Shown here: in pieces, positions 9,112-17,593 of the stretch
How the letters are laid out: each line of letters begins with the position of its first letter
Numbering within the stretch: the first letter of the stretch is position 1
From: Rhodospirillaceae bacterium LM-1
GTDB lineage: Bacteria > Pseudomonadota > Alphaproteobacteria > Rhodospirillales > WMHbin7
Length of the DNA stretch: 64,000 nucleotides
Assembly (NCBI GenBank): GCA_902725215.1
Contig: CACUVI010000002.1
Span: forward strand, 1-64,000
Direction: 5' to 3'
The notes under the pieces: model-generated
Told to the model about the DNA's origin: nothing
Databases searched by the model: none
Seen by the model: only the letters and a program-made list of their open reading frames with translations
Translations under genes and position numbers: made by a program

Positions 9112-11019
9112 CTATTCCTTTCTGCCGTGGGCGTAGCCCACTTCGCTCAAGGCCTCGTCGATCTCGCCCAGGATTTGCGGATCGTCGATGGTGGCGGGCA
9201 TCTTGTACTCCTGCTGGTCGGCGATCTTTTGCATGGTGCCTCTCAGAATCTTGCCCGAGCGGGTCTTGGGCAGGCGCTTGACCACCAACGCCGTCTTGAA
9301 AGCGGCCACGGGTCCGATGCGGTCGCGCACCATCGCCACGATTTCCTTGACGATCTCGTTGTGCGGCTTGGTGACGCCCGCTTTCAGCACCACGAAGCCC
9401 AGCGGCAACTGGCCTTTCAACTGGTCTGCCACGCCGATGACAGCGCATTCGGCGACGTCGGGGTGATTGGCCAGCACTTCCTCCATGCCGCCCGTGCTTA
9501 GGCGGTGTCCGGCGACATTGATGATGTCGTCGGTGCGGCTCATGACATAGACGTAACCGTCCTCGTCGATGAAGCCCGCGTCGCCGGTTTTGTAAAAGCC
9601 CGGAAACTCCTCGAGATAGCTTTGGATATAGCGCTCATCGGCGTTCCACAGCGTGGGCAAGCTGCCCGGAGGCAGCGGCAGTTTCATGACCAGCGCCCCC
9701 ACCTGTCCGGGCTTGGCCGGGTGATGCGCTTCGTCCAGCACCTGCACGTCCCAGCCGGGCACCGCCTTGGTGGGAGAGCCGGGCTTGACGGCGAAACGCT
9801 CCAACCCCATCGGATTGGCACAGATGGCCCAGCCGGTTTCGGTCTGCCACCAGTGATCGACCACCGGCACCTTCAGATGATCCTCGGCCCATTTCAGCGT
9901 GTCGGGGTCGCAACGCTCGCCCGCCAAGAACAGCGTCTTGAAACAGCTCATGTCGTATTTTTTCAAGAATTCGGCGTTCGGATCGTCGCGCTTGATGGCG
10001 CGAAAGGCCGTGGGGGCGGTGAACAGCGCCTTGACCTTGTGTTCCGAAATCACCCGCCAGAAGGCGCCCGCATCGGGCGTGCCGACCGGCTTGCCTTCGT
10101 ACAAGACGGTCGTGCAGCCGTGCAAAAGGGGCGCGTAAACGATATAGCTGTGGCCGACCACCCAGCCGACGTCGGAGGCCGCCCAGAAAACGTCGCCGGG
10201 ATCGATGTCGTAGACGGTCTTCATCGATTTCTTCAAGGCCACCATATGGCCGCCATTGTCGCGCACCACGCCCTTGGGCTGACCGGTGGTGCCCGAAGTG
10301 TAAAGGATGTAAAGCGGATCGGTGGCGGCCACCGGCACGCAATCGGCGGGCTTGGCGGATTTGACCGCTTCGGCCCAATCGATGTCGCGCCCGGCGATCA
10401 TCTCGGCCTTTTCCATCGGGCGCTGCAAGATCACGCAATGGCTGGGCTTGTGGGTCGCCATGTCGATGGCGCCGTCCAAAAGGTGCTTATAGGGAATCAC
10501 TTTCGCCACTTCGATGCCGCATGAGGCGGACACGATCACCTTGGGCTTGGCGTCGTTGATGCGGGTCGCCAATTCGTTGGCGGCGAAACCGCCGAAGACC
10601 ACGGAATGCACGGCGCCCAGGCGGGCGCAGGCCAGCATGGCGATGGCGGCTTCGGGCACCATCGGCATGTACAGAATCACGCGGTCGCCCTTGGCGACGC
10701 CCAGACCGGCCAGCACGCCCGCGAACGACGCCACGCTGTCTCGCAATTCGCGGTAGGTGAAGGTGGCCTTGGTGTTGGTGACTGGGCTGTCATAGATCAG
10801 CGCCGCCTGATCGGCGCGCCCCGATTCGACATGGCGGTCCAGCGCGTTGAAACAGGTATTGACCTGGCCGCCCGTGAACCAGCGATAGAAGGGAGGTGTC
10901 GAATCGTCCAGCACCTTGTCATAGGGCTTGGACCAGACGATGTCCTTGGCGGCATCCGCCCAGTAGCCGTTGGGGTCCTTGATCGAGCGCTGATAGTCTT
11001 CGGCGTAACGGCCGCTCAT
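9112..11019 (-). CDS. prpE: Propionyl-CoA synthetase
   Basis: A 635-residue acyl-adenylate-forming enzyme that activates propionate (and some acetate) with ATP and CoA. The P-loop-like motif YTSGTTGQPKGVVRDNGGH is the form typical of PrpE rather than of acetyl-CoA synthetase. WWQTETGWAICANPMG (adenine/AMP contact) and the C-terminal PKTRSGKILRG with its catalytic, acetylatable lysine are intact. Length agrees with the family (~630). GGAGAAGGA precedes the ATG. It is monocistronic and shares a terminator with the convergent MCP gene; no prpBCD genes are in the window. Acs-like activity on other short acids is possible. Confidence 0.9.
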   Translation of the reverse strand: MSGRYAEDYQRSIKDPNGYWADAAKDIVWSKPYDKVLDDSTPPFYRWFTGGQVNTCFNALDRHVESGRADQAALIYDSPVTNTKATFTYRELRDSVASFAGVLAGLGVAKGDRVILYMPMVPEAAIAMLACARLGAVHSVVFGGFAANELATRINDAKPKVIVSASCGIEVAKVIPYKHLLDGAIDMATHKPSHCVILQRPMEKAEMIAGRDIDWAEAVKSAKPADCVPVAATDPLYILYTSGTTGQPKGVVRDNGGHMVALKKSMKTVYDIDPGDVFWAASDVGWVVGHSYIVYAPLLHGCTTVLYEGKPVGTPDAGAFWRVISEHKVKALFTAPTAFRAIKRDDPNAEFLKKYDMSCFKTLFLAGERCDPDTLKWAEDHLKVPVVDHWWQTETGWAICANPMGLERFAVKPGSPTKAVPGWDVQVLDEAHHPAKPGQVGALVMKLPLPPGSLPTLWNADERYIQSYLEEFPGFYKTGDAGFIDEDGYVYVMSRTDDIINVAGHRLSTGGMEEVLANHPDVAECAVIGVADQLKGQLPLGFVVLKAGVTKPHNEIVKEIVAMVRDRIGPVAAFKTALVVKRLPKTRSGKILRGTMQKIADQQEYKMPATIDDPQILGEIDEALSEVGYAHGRKE

Positions 11020-11174
11020 GGTGCGTTTCCTTCTCCGAGATTAGGCCTAATTCTTTTTAGGCACGCAGTTTGCGACAGGCCAGGGGGCGTTGGCAAGCCT
11101 CTCCTACCCAAAAAACCGCCCGAACGGGGAGGCGCTCGAAAGGTTGTATGGCCTCTTCGCCGCATTTGAAAATG

Positions 11175-11183
11175 TGATATAGT
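11175..11183 (+). promoter_or_regulatory. Possible extended -10 promoter of GGDEF-like gene
   Basis: TGATATAGT is an extended -10 element (TGn-TATAGT) about 80 bp before the start codon at 11264. No good -35 box is visible at 17 bp, so this is a weak call. Confidence 0.3.
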
Positions 11184-11263
11184 GTGACAAACAACCGGCC
11201 TGGGCCAAGAAATGGTCGGCGGACGGCATGTTCCCGACTTGGCCTGCAACGGAAAGGATGGCA

Positions 11264-12007
11264 ATGGCCGAGATACCCCCCACCACAGCCTCGGCGCAAG
11301 CCGGAGGGGCGACGTCATCCGCCAGCGGCCCCAGCGCCGGGCTTGGCTATGGCAGTTATGGCGGGCAACAGCAGCAGCGCAACAAGCGCACGCCCTCGTT
11401 GCGTCATGTCTTTTCCGACATTGCTTCGGTGCTGGGCATCCCCGAGCGCAAGCTGACGCCCGAAGTGCAAAAGGCGCTCAATTCGATGGTGTCCGAAATG
11501 GACCGTCTGCGCGCCGAGATCGAGCAGCGCGACAGCCGCATGAAATGGCTGGAGGAGCAGGCCGACAACCATGCTTGGCTGCCTGGCTGCTTCAACCGGC
11601 GCGCCTTTCTGCGCGAACTGACTCGCCTGAAGGGCTATTCCGAACGTTCGGCAATTGCCGGGTCGCTGGCCCGCTTCGACATTCGCACCTGCGACGTTCT
11701 GCGGGGGCGCTTCGGCCTGCATGTGTCGGATGCGCTGTTGGCGCAAGTGACCGAGGTGTTGGTCAATCAGGTTCGCCAGACCGACATCGTGGGCTGCCTG
11801 GGCGGCCCCTGTCTGGCCGTCATCATGCCGCAGGCCACACAAGAACAGGCCGTCCACAAGATCGACAGCGTGATGGAACAACTGGGCATGCGCCTGTTCG
11901 AATGGGAGGGCGAGCGCTTCCCGGTCGAGATTTCGTGGAAGGCGCAAAGTTTCGAACCCGGCGAACCCGCCGAAGAGGCCCTGCAACGCTGCGACCCGGC
12001 GGTTTAG
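11264..12007 (+). CDS. Degenerate GGDEF-domain protein
   Basis: 247 residues. The N-terminal ~45 residues are Ala/Gly/Ser/Gln-rich and disordered. Next comes a helical segment (LTPEVQKALNSMVSEMDRLR) likely to form a coiled coil, then a GGDEF-like fold from WLPGCFNRRAFLRELTRL to the end. The signature loop reads CLGGPCLAVIMP where an active diguanylate cyclase has LGGDEF; both the D and E are absent, so cyclic-di-GMP synthesis is unlikely. It may bind GTP, bind a partner or act as scaffold. ATG 11264 is preceded by GGAAAGG at 6 bp, better than the upstream ATGs at 11228 and 11258. Confidence 0.7.
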   Translation: MAEIPPTTASAQAGGATSSASGPSAGLGYGSYGGQQQQRNKRTPSLRHVFSDIASVLGIPERKLTPEVQKALNSMVSEMDRLRAEIEQRDSRMKWLEEQADNHAWLPGCFNRRAFLRELTRLKGYSERSAIAGSLARFDIRTCDVLRGRFGLHVSDALLAQVTEVLVNQVRQTDIVGCLGGPCLAVIMPQATQEQAVHKIDSVMEQLGMRLFEWEGERFPVEISWKAQSFEPGEPAEEALQRCDPAV

Positions 12008-12071
12008 GCGGGCGGTTGTTTCGGGGATGGGGTTGGAGGAGCATGTCACAACTGGCGTCTCTTGTATTCGC

Positions 12072-12085
12072 ACCCCATTTGGGGT
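12072..12085. promoter_or_regulatory. Palindrome upstream of relB-yafQ, probable operator
   Basis: ACCCCATTTGGGGT has perfect 6-bp arms and a 2-bp centre, ending 25 bp before the relB start. RelB antitoxins usually bind such palindromes to repress their own operon; the assignment here is by position and symmetry only. Confidence 0.5.
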
Positions 12086-12110
12086 ACATTTCGGGCAAAG
12101 GAGTGCCGCC

Positions 12111-12368
12111 ATGCCCAAAACCGAGACCATCCGCGCCCGGGTCGAACCCGACCTCAAACATGAGGCAGAGGCCGTGTTCGAAGCACTTGGCCTGACCTCG
12201 ACCGAGGCGATCACCCTATTCTACAAGCAAGTCACGCTGCAGCACGGTTTGCCCTTCGAGGTGAAAATCCCCAACAAGGCAACGCTGGCGGCTATGCAAG
12301 ATGCCGGGCAAGGCAAGAATTTGAAGAAGTGGAAAAGCCTGGAGGCTTTGAGAACGGCCCATCGCTGA
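12111..12368 (+). CDS. RelB/DinJ-family antitoxin
   Basis: An 85-residue protein starting MPKTETIRARVEPDLKHEAE, the ribbon-helix-helix DNA-binding start of RelB/DinJ antitoxins, followed by GLTSTEAITLFYKQV and HGLPFEV, both typical of the family. AAAGGAG lies 6 bp before ATG 12111; the frame extends upstream but without resemblance. The stop overlaps the toxin start by one base (TGATG), so translation is coupled. It should neutralise the YafQ-type toxin and autoregulate through the palindrome upstream. Confidence 0.9.
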   Translation: MPKTETIRARVEPDLKHEAEAVFEALGLTSTEAITLFYKQVTLQHGLPFEVKIPNKATLAAMQDAGQGKNLKKWKSLEALRTAHR

Positions 12369-12649
12369 TGCCGTCCTTCCCCCTGGATGTCGTCACGACG
12401 CGCCAGTTCGAGCGCGATCTGAAGCTGGCCAGGAAGCGAGGGAAGAATCTCGAGAAACTATGGTCTGTCGTTGAAAGGCTGCAATCGGGCAAGTCCCTTG
12501 ATTCCCGCAACCGGCTTCACCGCTTGTCTGGCGACTGGACGCCGCACTGGGAGTGTCACGTCGAACCCGACTGGTTGCTGATCTGGCTAGCCTCTGAAGA
12601 CGAACTGGTCTTAACCAGAACCGGCACCCATGCCGATCTGTTCGATTAA
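12368..12649 (+). CDS. YafQ-family mRNA interferase toxin
   Basis: A 93-residue RelE-superfamily ribosome-dependent endoribonuclease. The family sequence is clear: HRLSGDWTPHWECHVEPDWLLIW and TRTGTHADLF contain the histidines and aspartates that form the YafQ active site, including the near-C-terminal histidine. It cleaves mRNA in the ribosome when the antitoxin is degraded. Its end overlaps the convergent DUF465 gene by four bases. All key residues look intact, so it is probably active. Confidence 0.9.
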   Translation: MPSFPLDVVTTRQFERDLKLARKRGKNLEKLWSVVERLQSGKSLDSRNRLHRLSGDWTPHWECHVEPDWLLIWLASEDELVLTRTGTHADLFD

Positions 12650-12852
12650 GCGATAATGTCCGGTAACAAAATATTCTCGAGCTTGCTGATCTGATCCTTC
12701 AGAAGCAGCTTGCGTTTTTTCAAGCGTTGCATCTGTATTTGATCCAGGGGCGCTTTCTCGGCCAGCGTGGCGATGACGTCGTCAAGATCGCGATGCTCCG
12801 TTCGAAGCATGGCAAGCCGGGCCTTGAGTTCTTCCTGGGTCTCGTCGATCAT
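12646..12852 (-). CDS. DUF465 (YdcH-like) small helical protein
   Basis: A 68-residue highly charged protein, MIDETQEELKARLAMLRTEH..., with the conserved LKKRKLLLKDQI core of DUF465/YdcH. It is predicted to form a short helical hairpin or coiled coil. Function of the family is not established. A second copy lies at 14940-15104. It is divergent from pfk, 57 bp from that start. Confidence 0.85.
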   Translation of the reverse strand: MIDETQEELKARLAMLRTEHRDLDDVIATLAEKAPLDQIQMQRLKKRKLLLKDQISKLENILLPDIIA

Positions 12853-12909
12853 GGGCCAAGACTAGCAGACTCAAAACCATTTGAACAAGTTACATAAGGG
12901 ACAATGCGC

Positions 12910-14010
12910 ATGGCCAACAGCCACAAAAAGACGATAGCGGTTCTGACCTCGGGGGGCGATTGCGCCGGGTTGAACGCGGTGATCCGCGCCGTGGTGGCCA
13001 GGGCCGTCGACGGCTATGGCTGGCGGGTGATCGGCATCAAGGACGGCACGATGGGGCTGATGCAGCGGCCCTTGCAGTATCTGGAACTCGATCTCAACGT
13101 TTGCGGCGGCGACATGCTGCGCCAGGGCGGCACCTTCCTGGGCACCACCAACAAGGGCGATCCGTTCGCCTTTCCAATGCCGGACGGCACGAAGAAGGAC
13201 CGGTCGAACGAACTTATCGAGGCGGTGCGCGAGCTTGGCATCGACGCCATGATCGCCATCGGCGGCGACGGCTCCTTGCGCATCATCCGCAAGCTGGCCC
13301 AGCAGGGCAACATCCCGCTGGTCGCCGTGCCCAAGACCATCGACAACGACGTTCATCTGACGCAATCCTCGGTGGGGTTCAACACCGCCGTCGATGTCTG
13401 CGTCGAAGCGCTGGACCGTTTGCAGCCCACGGCGGCCAGCCATCATCGCATCATGATCCTGGAGGTGATGGGCCGCGACGCGGGGCACATCGCCCTGCAT
13501 TCCGGCGTGGCGGGCGGCGCCGACGTCATCTTGATCCCTGAAATTCCCTATACGCTGGAAGGGGTCAAGGCCAAGCTCGACAAGGTGAAGGCGTCGGGGC
13601 GCAATCACGGGCTGATGGTGGTGGCCGAGGGCGTGAAAACGGAAACCGGCGGCCCGGTCACGGTGGCTCATTCCGACCAGCAGGTGCGTTATGGCGGCAT
13701 CGGCCATTACCTGTCCGACAAGCTGGCCAAGCTGGTGGGCGCCGAAACCCGCTATACGGTGCTGGGCCATGTGCAGCGGGGCGGCACGCCTTCGATGCGC
13801 GACCGCGTTCTGGCCTCGGCCTTCGGCGTGCATGCGGTCGATCTGGTGGCCTATGAGCGTTTCGACCGCATGGTGGCTTGGCAAGGCCGCGGCGTCACCG
13901 ACGTGCCCTTGGCCGAAGTGGCGGGCGTCACGCGCTCGGTTTCGCTGGACGACCCCCTGCTGCGTTCGGCGCAGGGGCTTGGCATCTATGTCGGCGAAGC
14001 CAAGGTATAA
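12910..14010 (+). CDS. pfkA: 6-phosphofructokinase
   Basis: A 366-residue PfkA-family enzyme that phosphorylates fructose 6-phosphate in glycolysis. Motifs: TSGGDCAGLNAVIR at the N-terminus, IAIGGDGSLR (~116-125), VAVPKTIDND (~137-146, catalytic aspartate), EVMGRDAGHIAL and GHVQRGGTPSMRDR. The donor-site residues are mixed: the glycine of GGDGS is the ATP type, but the lysine of PKTIDND is the pyrophosphate type, so ATP or PPi use cannot be settled by eye. AAGGG lies 9 bp before ATG 12910; ATG 12904 is too close to it. A methyltransferase gene follows within 6 bp. Confidence 0.92.
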   Translation: MANSHKKTIAVLTSGGDCAGLNAVIRAVVARAVDGYGWRVIGIKDGTMGLMQRPLQYLELDLNVCGGDMLRQGGTFLGTTNKGDPFAFPMPDGTKKDRSNELIEAVRELGIDAMIAIGGDGSLRIIRKLAQQGNIPLVAVPKTIDNDVHLTQSSVGFNTAVDVCVEALDRLQPTAASHHRIMILEVMGRDAGHIALHSGVAGGADVILIPEIPYTLEGVKAKLDKVKASGRNHGLMVVAEGVKTETGGPVTVAHSDQQVRYGGIGHYLSDKLAKLVGAETRYTVLGHVQRGGTPSMRDRVLASAFGVHAVDLVAYERFDRMVAWQGRGVTDVPLAEVAGVTRSVSLDDPLLRSAQGLGIYVGEAKV

Positions 14011-14015
14011 GGAAG

Positions 14016-14837
14016 TTGGAAGCCTCGCCCTATCTGCCCGCCCTCGATTACATCTCGAACCGCATGGACGGCGTGCAGGGCTTTCTGTCGCCCTTGGATG
14101 CCGGATTGTTTCTGGCCCTGGATTTGGCGCAGAAGGGGGCGGGTGTTGCGGGCGACATGGCGGAAATCGGCGTTCTGCACGGCCGCTCGGCCTTTCTGAT
14201 GGCGCATCTGTTAAGGCCGGAAGAGCGGATGCAGGCGATCGACATCTTCGATCTATATTGGCCCAATCCGCCTTACAACCATCCCGACGCTTTCATCGGC
14301 AATGCGCTTGAGCTGGGGTTCGATCTGGGTCGCTTCAATCTGGTCAAGGCGGACACCACCAAGGAACCGGCGCGGGTCCTGGAAACGGTGGGTCAGGGCA
14401 AGGCCCGATTGTTTCATGTCGATGGCGACCATCGATTGACGCATATCCTGGCCGATTCGAAAATCGCGCTCGAAGCCACCTCGCCAGACGGCGTGATCGT
14501 CTTCGACGATGTGTTCTCTTATCTGATGCCCGAAGTCACCGAGGGCATTCTGACCACATTCAAGGGGCGCACCGATTTCGTACCCCTGGCCCTGTCGCCC
14601 AACAAAGCCTATTTCTGCCCCCCCCACCTCAAATCGCGCTACGCCGCCTATGTGATCGAATGCCTGCCCAACAATCTGGATACCGAGGTCAGGCGCCTGC
14701 TGGACCATTGGGTGATCACCTTCTCGGCCGAAAAGCCGGTGGTGCTGCGCTATTTCGACAAAATGGGCGGGGGCGGGGGTGAAGTGCTGCATCGCAACAT
14801 ACAGGGCCGGAATATCGATTTTTCTCTTCCGCCTTAA
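14016..14837 (+). CDS. Class I SAM-dependent methyltransferase-like protein
   Basis: About 273 residues. MAEIGVLHGRSAFLMAHLL (SAM-binding loop), ...MQAIDIFDLYW, LFHVDGDHRLTHILADSKIAL and DGVIVFDDVFSY match the Methyltransf_24/cephalosporin-hydroxylase-like group, whose members methylate sugars or small molecules. The start is uncertain: TTG 14016 follows AAGGA closely and directly after the pfk stop, while ATG 14064 lacks a ribosome site but would cut little of the fold. The position behind pfk suggests co-transcription. Substrate unknown; a cell-surface sugar is plausible because other glycan genes occur in the window. Confidence 0.7.
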   Translation: MEASPYLPALDYISNRMDGVQGFLSPLDAGLFLALDLAQKGAGVAGDMAEIGVLHGRSAFLMAHLLRPEERMQAIDIFDLYWPNPPYNHPDAFIGNALELGFDLGRFNLVKADTTKEPARVLETVGQGKARLFHVDGDHRLTHILADSKIALEATSPDGVIVFDDVFSYLMPEVTEGILTTFKGRTDFVPLALSPNKAYFCPPHLKSRYAAYVIECLPNNLDTEVRRLLDHWVITFSAEKPVVLRYFDKMGGGGGEVLHRNIQGRNIDFSLPP

Positions 14838-14939
14838 GCCATTCCCCGGCAAGGTCATAATTGCTGACCCAGTTGTTGTTTTATCCACAGCAAGTTTCGG
14901 TTAGGATTCTTGGGCCACCAACTCACATGGAGGCTCGAG

Positions 14940-15104
14940 ATGAGCATAGAGGACCGCCTGGAATCTTTACGTACCAAACATGCCGCGATTGAGGCGGCGT
15001 TGGAAAACGAGACCCACCGCCCCAGTCCCGACGATGTTCAAATTCACGAATTGAAACGCCAGAAATTGCGGCTTAAGGACGAGATGCATCGACTTAGTCC
15101 TTGA
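14940..15104 (+). CDS. DUF465 (YdcH-like) small helical protein, second copy
   Basis: 54 residues starting MSIEDRLESLRTKHAAIEAA and ending LKRQKLRLKDEMHRLSP, the DUF465 core. TGGAGG lies 6 bp before ATG 14940; the frame upstream of it has no family resemblance. It is about 2 kb from a paralogue at 12646-12852 on the other strand and has its own terminator. Function unknown. Confidence 0.85.
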   Translation: MSIEDRLESLRTKHAAIEAALENETHRPSPDDVQIHELKRQKLRLKDEMHRLSP

Positions 15105-15127
15105 TCCAGGCATTCCCAAATCTCTTG

Positions 15128-15162
15128 AAGGGCCGGTCTTAGGACCGGCCCTTTGTTATTTT
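15128..15162 (+). terminator. Rho-independent terminator after DUF465 gene
   Basis: Stem arms AAGGGCCGGTC and GACCGGCCCTT with loop TTAG, followed by TGTTATTTTT. A 14-bp segment (GGCCCTTTGTTATT) spanning the 3' arm and tail is repeated once just downstream. Confidence 0.85.
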
Positions 15163-15242
15163 TGGCCCTTTGTTATTTATTGCATCCGGCGGCGTCCTCC
15201 CTATAATCCCCGCTTTCCTGTGGCTAAAGGGCCTTTCGCGTT

Positions 15243-15725
15243 ATGAGCCAGCCGTTGGTCGGCATCATCATGGGCAGCCAATCCGACTGGGAGACCATGC
15301 GTCATGCCGCAGGTGTCCTGGACGAGCTTGGCGTGGCGCACGAAGTGCGCATCGTTTCGGCCCACCGCACGCCCAAGCGGCTGGTCGATTATGCTGAAAG
15401 CGCAGTGTCCAGGGGCCTTAAGGTCATCATCGCGGGTGCGGGCGGGGCCGCCCATCTGCCCGGCATGACCGCCTCGATGACCCGTTTGCCGGTATTTGGG
15501 GTTCCCGTCGAAAGCCAAGCGCTGAAGGGCATGGACAGTCTGTTGTCCATCGTCCAGATGCCTGCGGGCATTCCCGTGGGCACCTTGGCCATCGGAAGGG
15601 CGGGCGCCGTTAATGCCGCTTTGCTGGCCGCCAGCGTCTTGGCCCTGTCGGACTCCAAATTGGCCCAGGCCGTCGATGAAAGAAGGGCCACCCAGACGGG
15701 TTCGGTGGCCGACGAACCGGTCTGA
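15243..15725 (+). CDS. purE: N5-carboxyaminoimidazole ribonucleotide mutase
   Basis: A 160-residue class I PurE that converts N5-CAIR to CAIR in purine synthesis. It has [13 protein letters not shown] at the N-terminus, the SAHRTP motif with its catalytic histidine and [11 protein letters not shown], all intact. Length fits the bacterial family. It lies 12 bp upstream of purK, forming the usual purEK operon. Confidence 0.96.
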   Translation: MSQPLVGIIMGSQSDWETMRHAAGVLDELGVAHEVRIVSAHRTPKRLVDYAESAVSRGLKVIIAGAGGAAHLPGMTASMTRLPVFGVPVESQALKGMDSLLSIVQMPAGIPVGTLAIGRAGAVNAALLAASVLALSDSKLAQAVDERRATQTGSVADEPV

Positions 15726-15737
15726 CGGAATCCTTCC

Positions 15738-16844
15738 ATGTCCTCTCATCGTCCGATTCCGCCCGGCGGCACCATTGGCATTTTAGGCGGCGGACAATTG
15801 GGCCGCATGACAGCCCTGGCGGCGGCGTCGTTGGGCTATCGGGCGCATATCTTCACGCCGGAGGATAACAGCCCCGCCGCCCAGGTGTCGGACGCCGTCA
15901 CGGTGGCGTCGTTCGAGGACGAGGCGGCGCTGTCTAGGTTCGCTTCCCAGGTCGATGCGGTCACGCTGGAATTCGAAAACATCCCCTCAAGTCCGGTGCG
16001 TTTTCTCGAGCGTCTGGTCCCCGTGCGGCCCGGAGCGAAAGCGCTGGAAACCGCCCAGGACCGGCTTTGCGAAAAGCGCTTCTTCAACGATCTTGGCATC
16101 GAGACGGCCCCTTGGCGCGAGGTGGCTTCGGCTGCCGATCTGAAGACGGCGATTTTGGAAATCGGCACGCCCTCGATCCTGAAGACGGCTAGGCTTGGTT
16201 ATGACGGCAAAGGGCAGATCAAGATCGGCCCCGACACCGACTTGGACGCGGCTTGGGCCGGTCTGGCGACGGATCTTGCGGTTCTTGAAGGTTTTGTGAC
16301 GTTCGAGAGGGAAATATCGGCCTTGGTCGCCAGGGGAACGGATGGAAGCTGGGCCGCTTGGGACGTGGTGGAGAATGTGCATACCCACCATATCCTGGAC
16401 GTCACCACGGCGCCGGCGCCGATTTCCAGCGATCTGCGCGACAAGGCGTTGTCCATCGCCCATCAGGCGGCCGAGAACCTGAATCTGGTGGGCGTGTTGG
16501 CGGTCGAGATGTTCTTGACCGTTGATGGCCATCTGCTGGTCAATGAAATGGCGCCCAGGCCCCACAATTCCGGCCATTGGACGATCGACGCCTGCCTGAC
16601 CAGCCAGTTCGAGCAGGTGGTGCGCGCCGTTTGCGGCCTGCCCTTAGGCTCGCCTCGCCGACATTCCGACGCGGTGATGACCAATCTGATCGGCGAGGCG
16701 GCGAGCCAGTGGGAAGCCCTGTTGGGCGAGCCCAACGCCAAACTGCACCTGTATGGAAAAACGCAAATGCGCCCCGGTCGCAAGATGGGGCATGTGACGC
16801 GGCTTTATCCGCTGGACAGTCTGCCCCTGGCGGGTCACAAATAG
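15738..16844 (+). CDS. purK: N5-carboxyaminoimidazole ribonucleotide synthase
   Basis: A 368-residue ATP-grasp enzyme making N5-CAIR from AIR, bicarbonate and ATP. The N-terminus PGGTIGILGGGQLGRMTALAA, DAVTLEFENIPS, LKTARLGYDGKGQ and EMAPRPHNSGHWTIDAC (metal- and ATP-binding) are all standard PurK sequence. It works directly before PurE in the pathway and is co-transcribed with it. Confidence 0.96.
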   Translation: MSSHRPIPPGGTIGILGGGQLGRMTALAAASLGYRAHIFTPEDNSPAAQVSDAVTVASFEDEAALSRFASQVDAVTLEFENIPSSPVRFLERLVPVRPGAKALETAQDRLCEKRFFNDLGIETAPWREVASAADLKTAILEIGTPSILKTARLGYDGKGQIKIGPDTDLDAAWAGLATDLAVLEGFVTFEREISALVARGTDGSWAAWDVVENVHTHHILDVTTAPAPISSDLRDKALSIAHQAAENLNLVGVLAVEMFLTVDGHLLVNEMAPRPHNSGHWTIDACLTSQFEQVVRAVCGLPLGSPRRHSDAVMTNLIGEAASQWEALLGEPNAKLHLYGKTQMRPGRKMGHVTRLYPLDSLPLAGHK

Positions 16845-16935
16845 CGGTATTCCGAAAAGGAAGATCGGCCATTGACGGAAGCCTCCGTCTTGCCGACATT
16901 GAAAAAAACGCCAGCGCTTTGCACCCGGGACCATC

Positions 16936-17589
16936 TTGGACGAGATCTTACAGCACGCTCGCAGCTTTCTGGAAAGCTACCATTACCTTGTCTATGCGGT
17001 GGTGGTGATCTGGACCTTTCTGGAAGGCGAGACCTTCATCATCGTGCTGGGATACTTGGCCCAGGAAGGCACCTATCACATCAACATCTGGCTGGTCATG
17101 CTGTTCGCGCTGCTGGGCAGCTTTATCGGCGATCAGTTCTATTTCTATATCGGTCGGCGCTACGGACAGCCCCTGCTGGCCCGATGGCCGGGCATGGAAA
17201 AAAAGGTCGAATGGGCCTTCCACATGGTCCGTGATCACCAAACCCTGTTCATCCTGTCCTTCCGCTTCATCTACGGCGTGCGCAACATCAGCCCCTTCGT
17301 GATCGGCATGAGCGGGGTGTCGCGCCTGAAATATTTCATTCTGAATTTCATCGCCGCCGCCGTTTGGGCCAATGCCTTCGCCTGGGGCGGCTATTTCCTG
17401 GGCGTCGCCATGGGCGAATGGCTGGGGGCGTATAAATTCCACATCATGGGCGGTTTCGTCACCCTGTTCGTCGTGCTGTGGTTCTTTAGCACCATGAAGC
17501 GCCGACGCGCCCAACAGGCGGCCATCGCCGCCGAAGAGGCCGAAGCCCTGGCGGCTTCCGCCACCGCCTCGAAAACCCCCGAAACTTAA
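16936..17589 (+). CDS. DedA-family membrane protein
   Basis: 217 residues with about five hydrophobic segments. The DedA/SNARE-associated signatures are present: FLEGETFIIVLGYLAQ, GSFIGDQFYFYIGRRYG and RFIYGVRNISPFVIGMSGV (conserved arginine and glycine-rich turn). DedA proteins are linked to lipid scrambling or undecaprenyl-phosphate recycling and membrane homeostasis; which role applies here is unknown. The predicted start is TTG 16936 without a strong ribosome site. The cytoplasmic tail is Ala/Glu/Lys-rich. It lies 91 bp after purK and converges on the lytic transglycosylase gene with a 4-bp gap. Confidence 0.88.
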   Translation: MDEILQHARSFLESYHYLVYAVVVIWTFLEGETFIIVLGYLAQEGTYHINIWLVMLFALLGSFIGDQFYFYIGRRYGQPLLARWPGMEKKVEWAFHMVRDHQTLFILSFRFIYGVRNISPFVIGMSGVSRLKYFILNFIAAAVWANAFAWGGYFLGVAMGEWLGAYKFHIMGGFVTLFVVLWFFSTMKRRRAQQAAIAAEEAEALAASATASKTPET

Positions 17590-17593
17590 GCAG

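Noticed and set aside
15147-15177. Tandem 14-bp duplication GGCCCTTTGTTATT after a terminator
   Set aside because: A small local duplication of the terminator tail with no sign of function.
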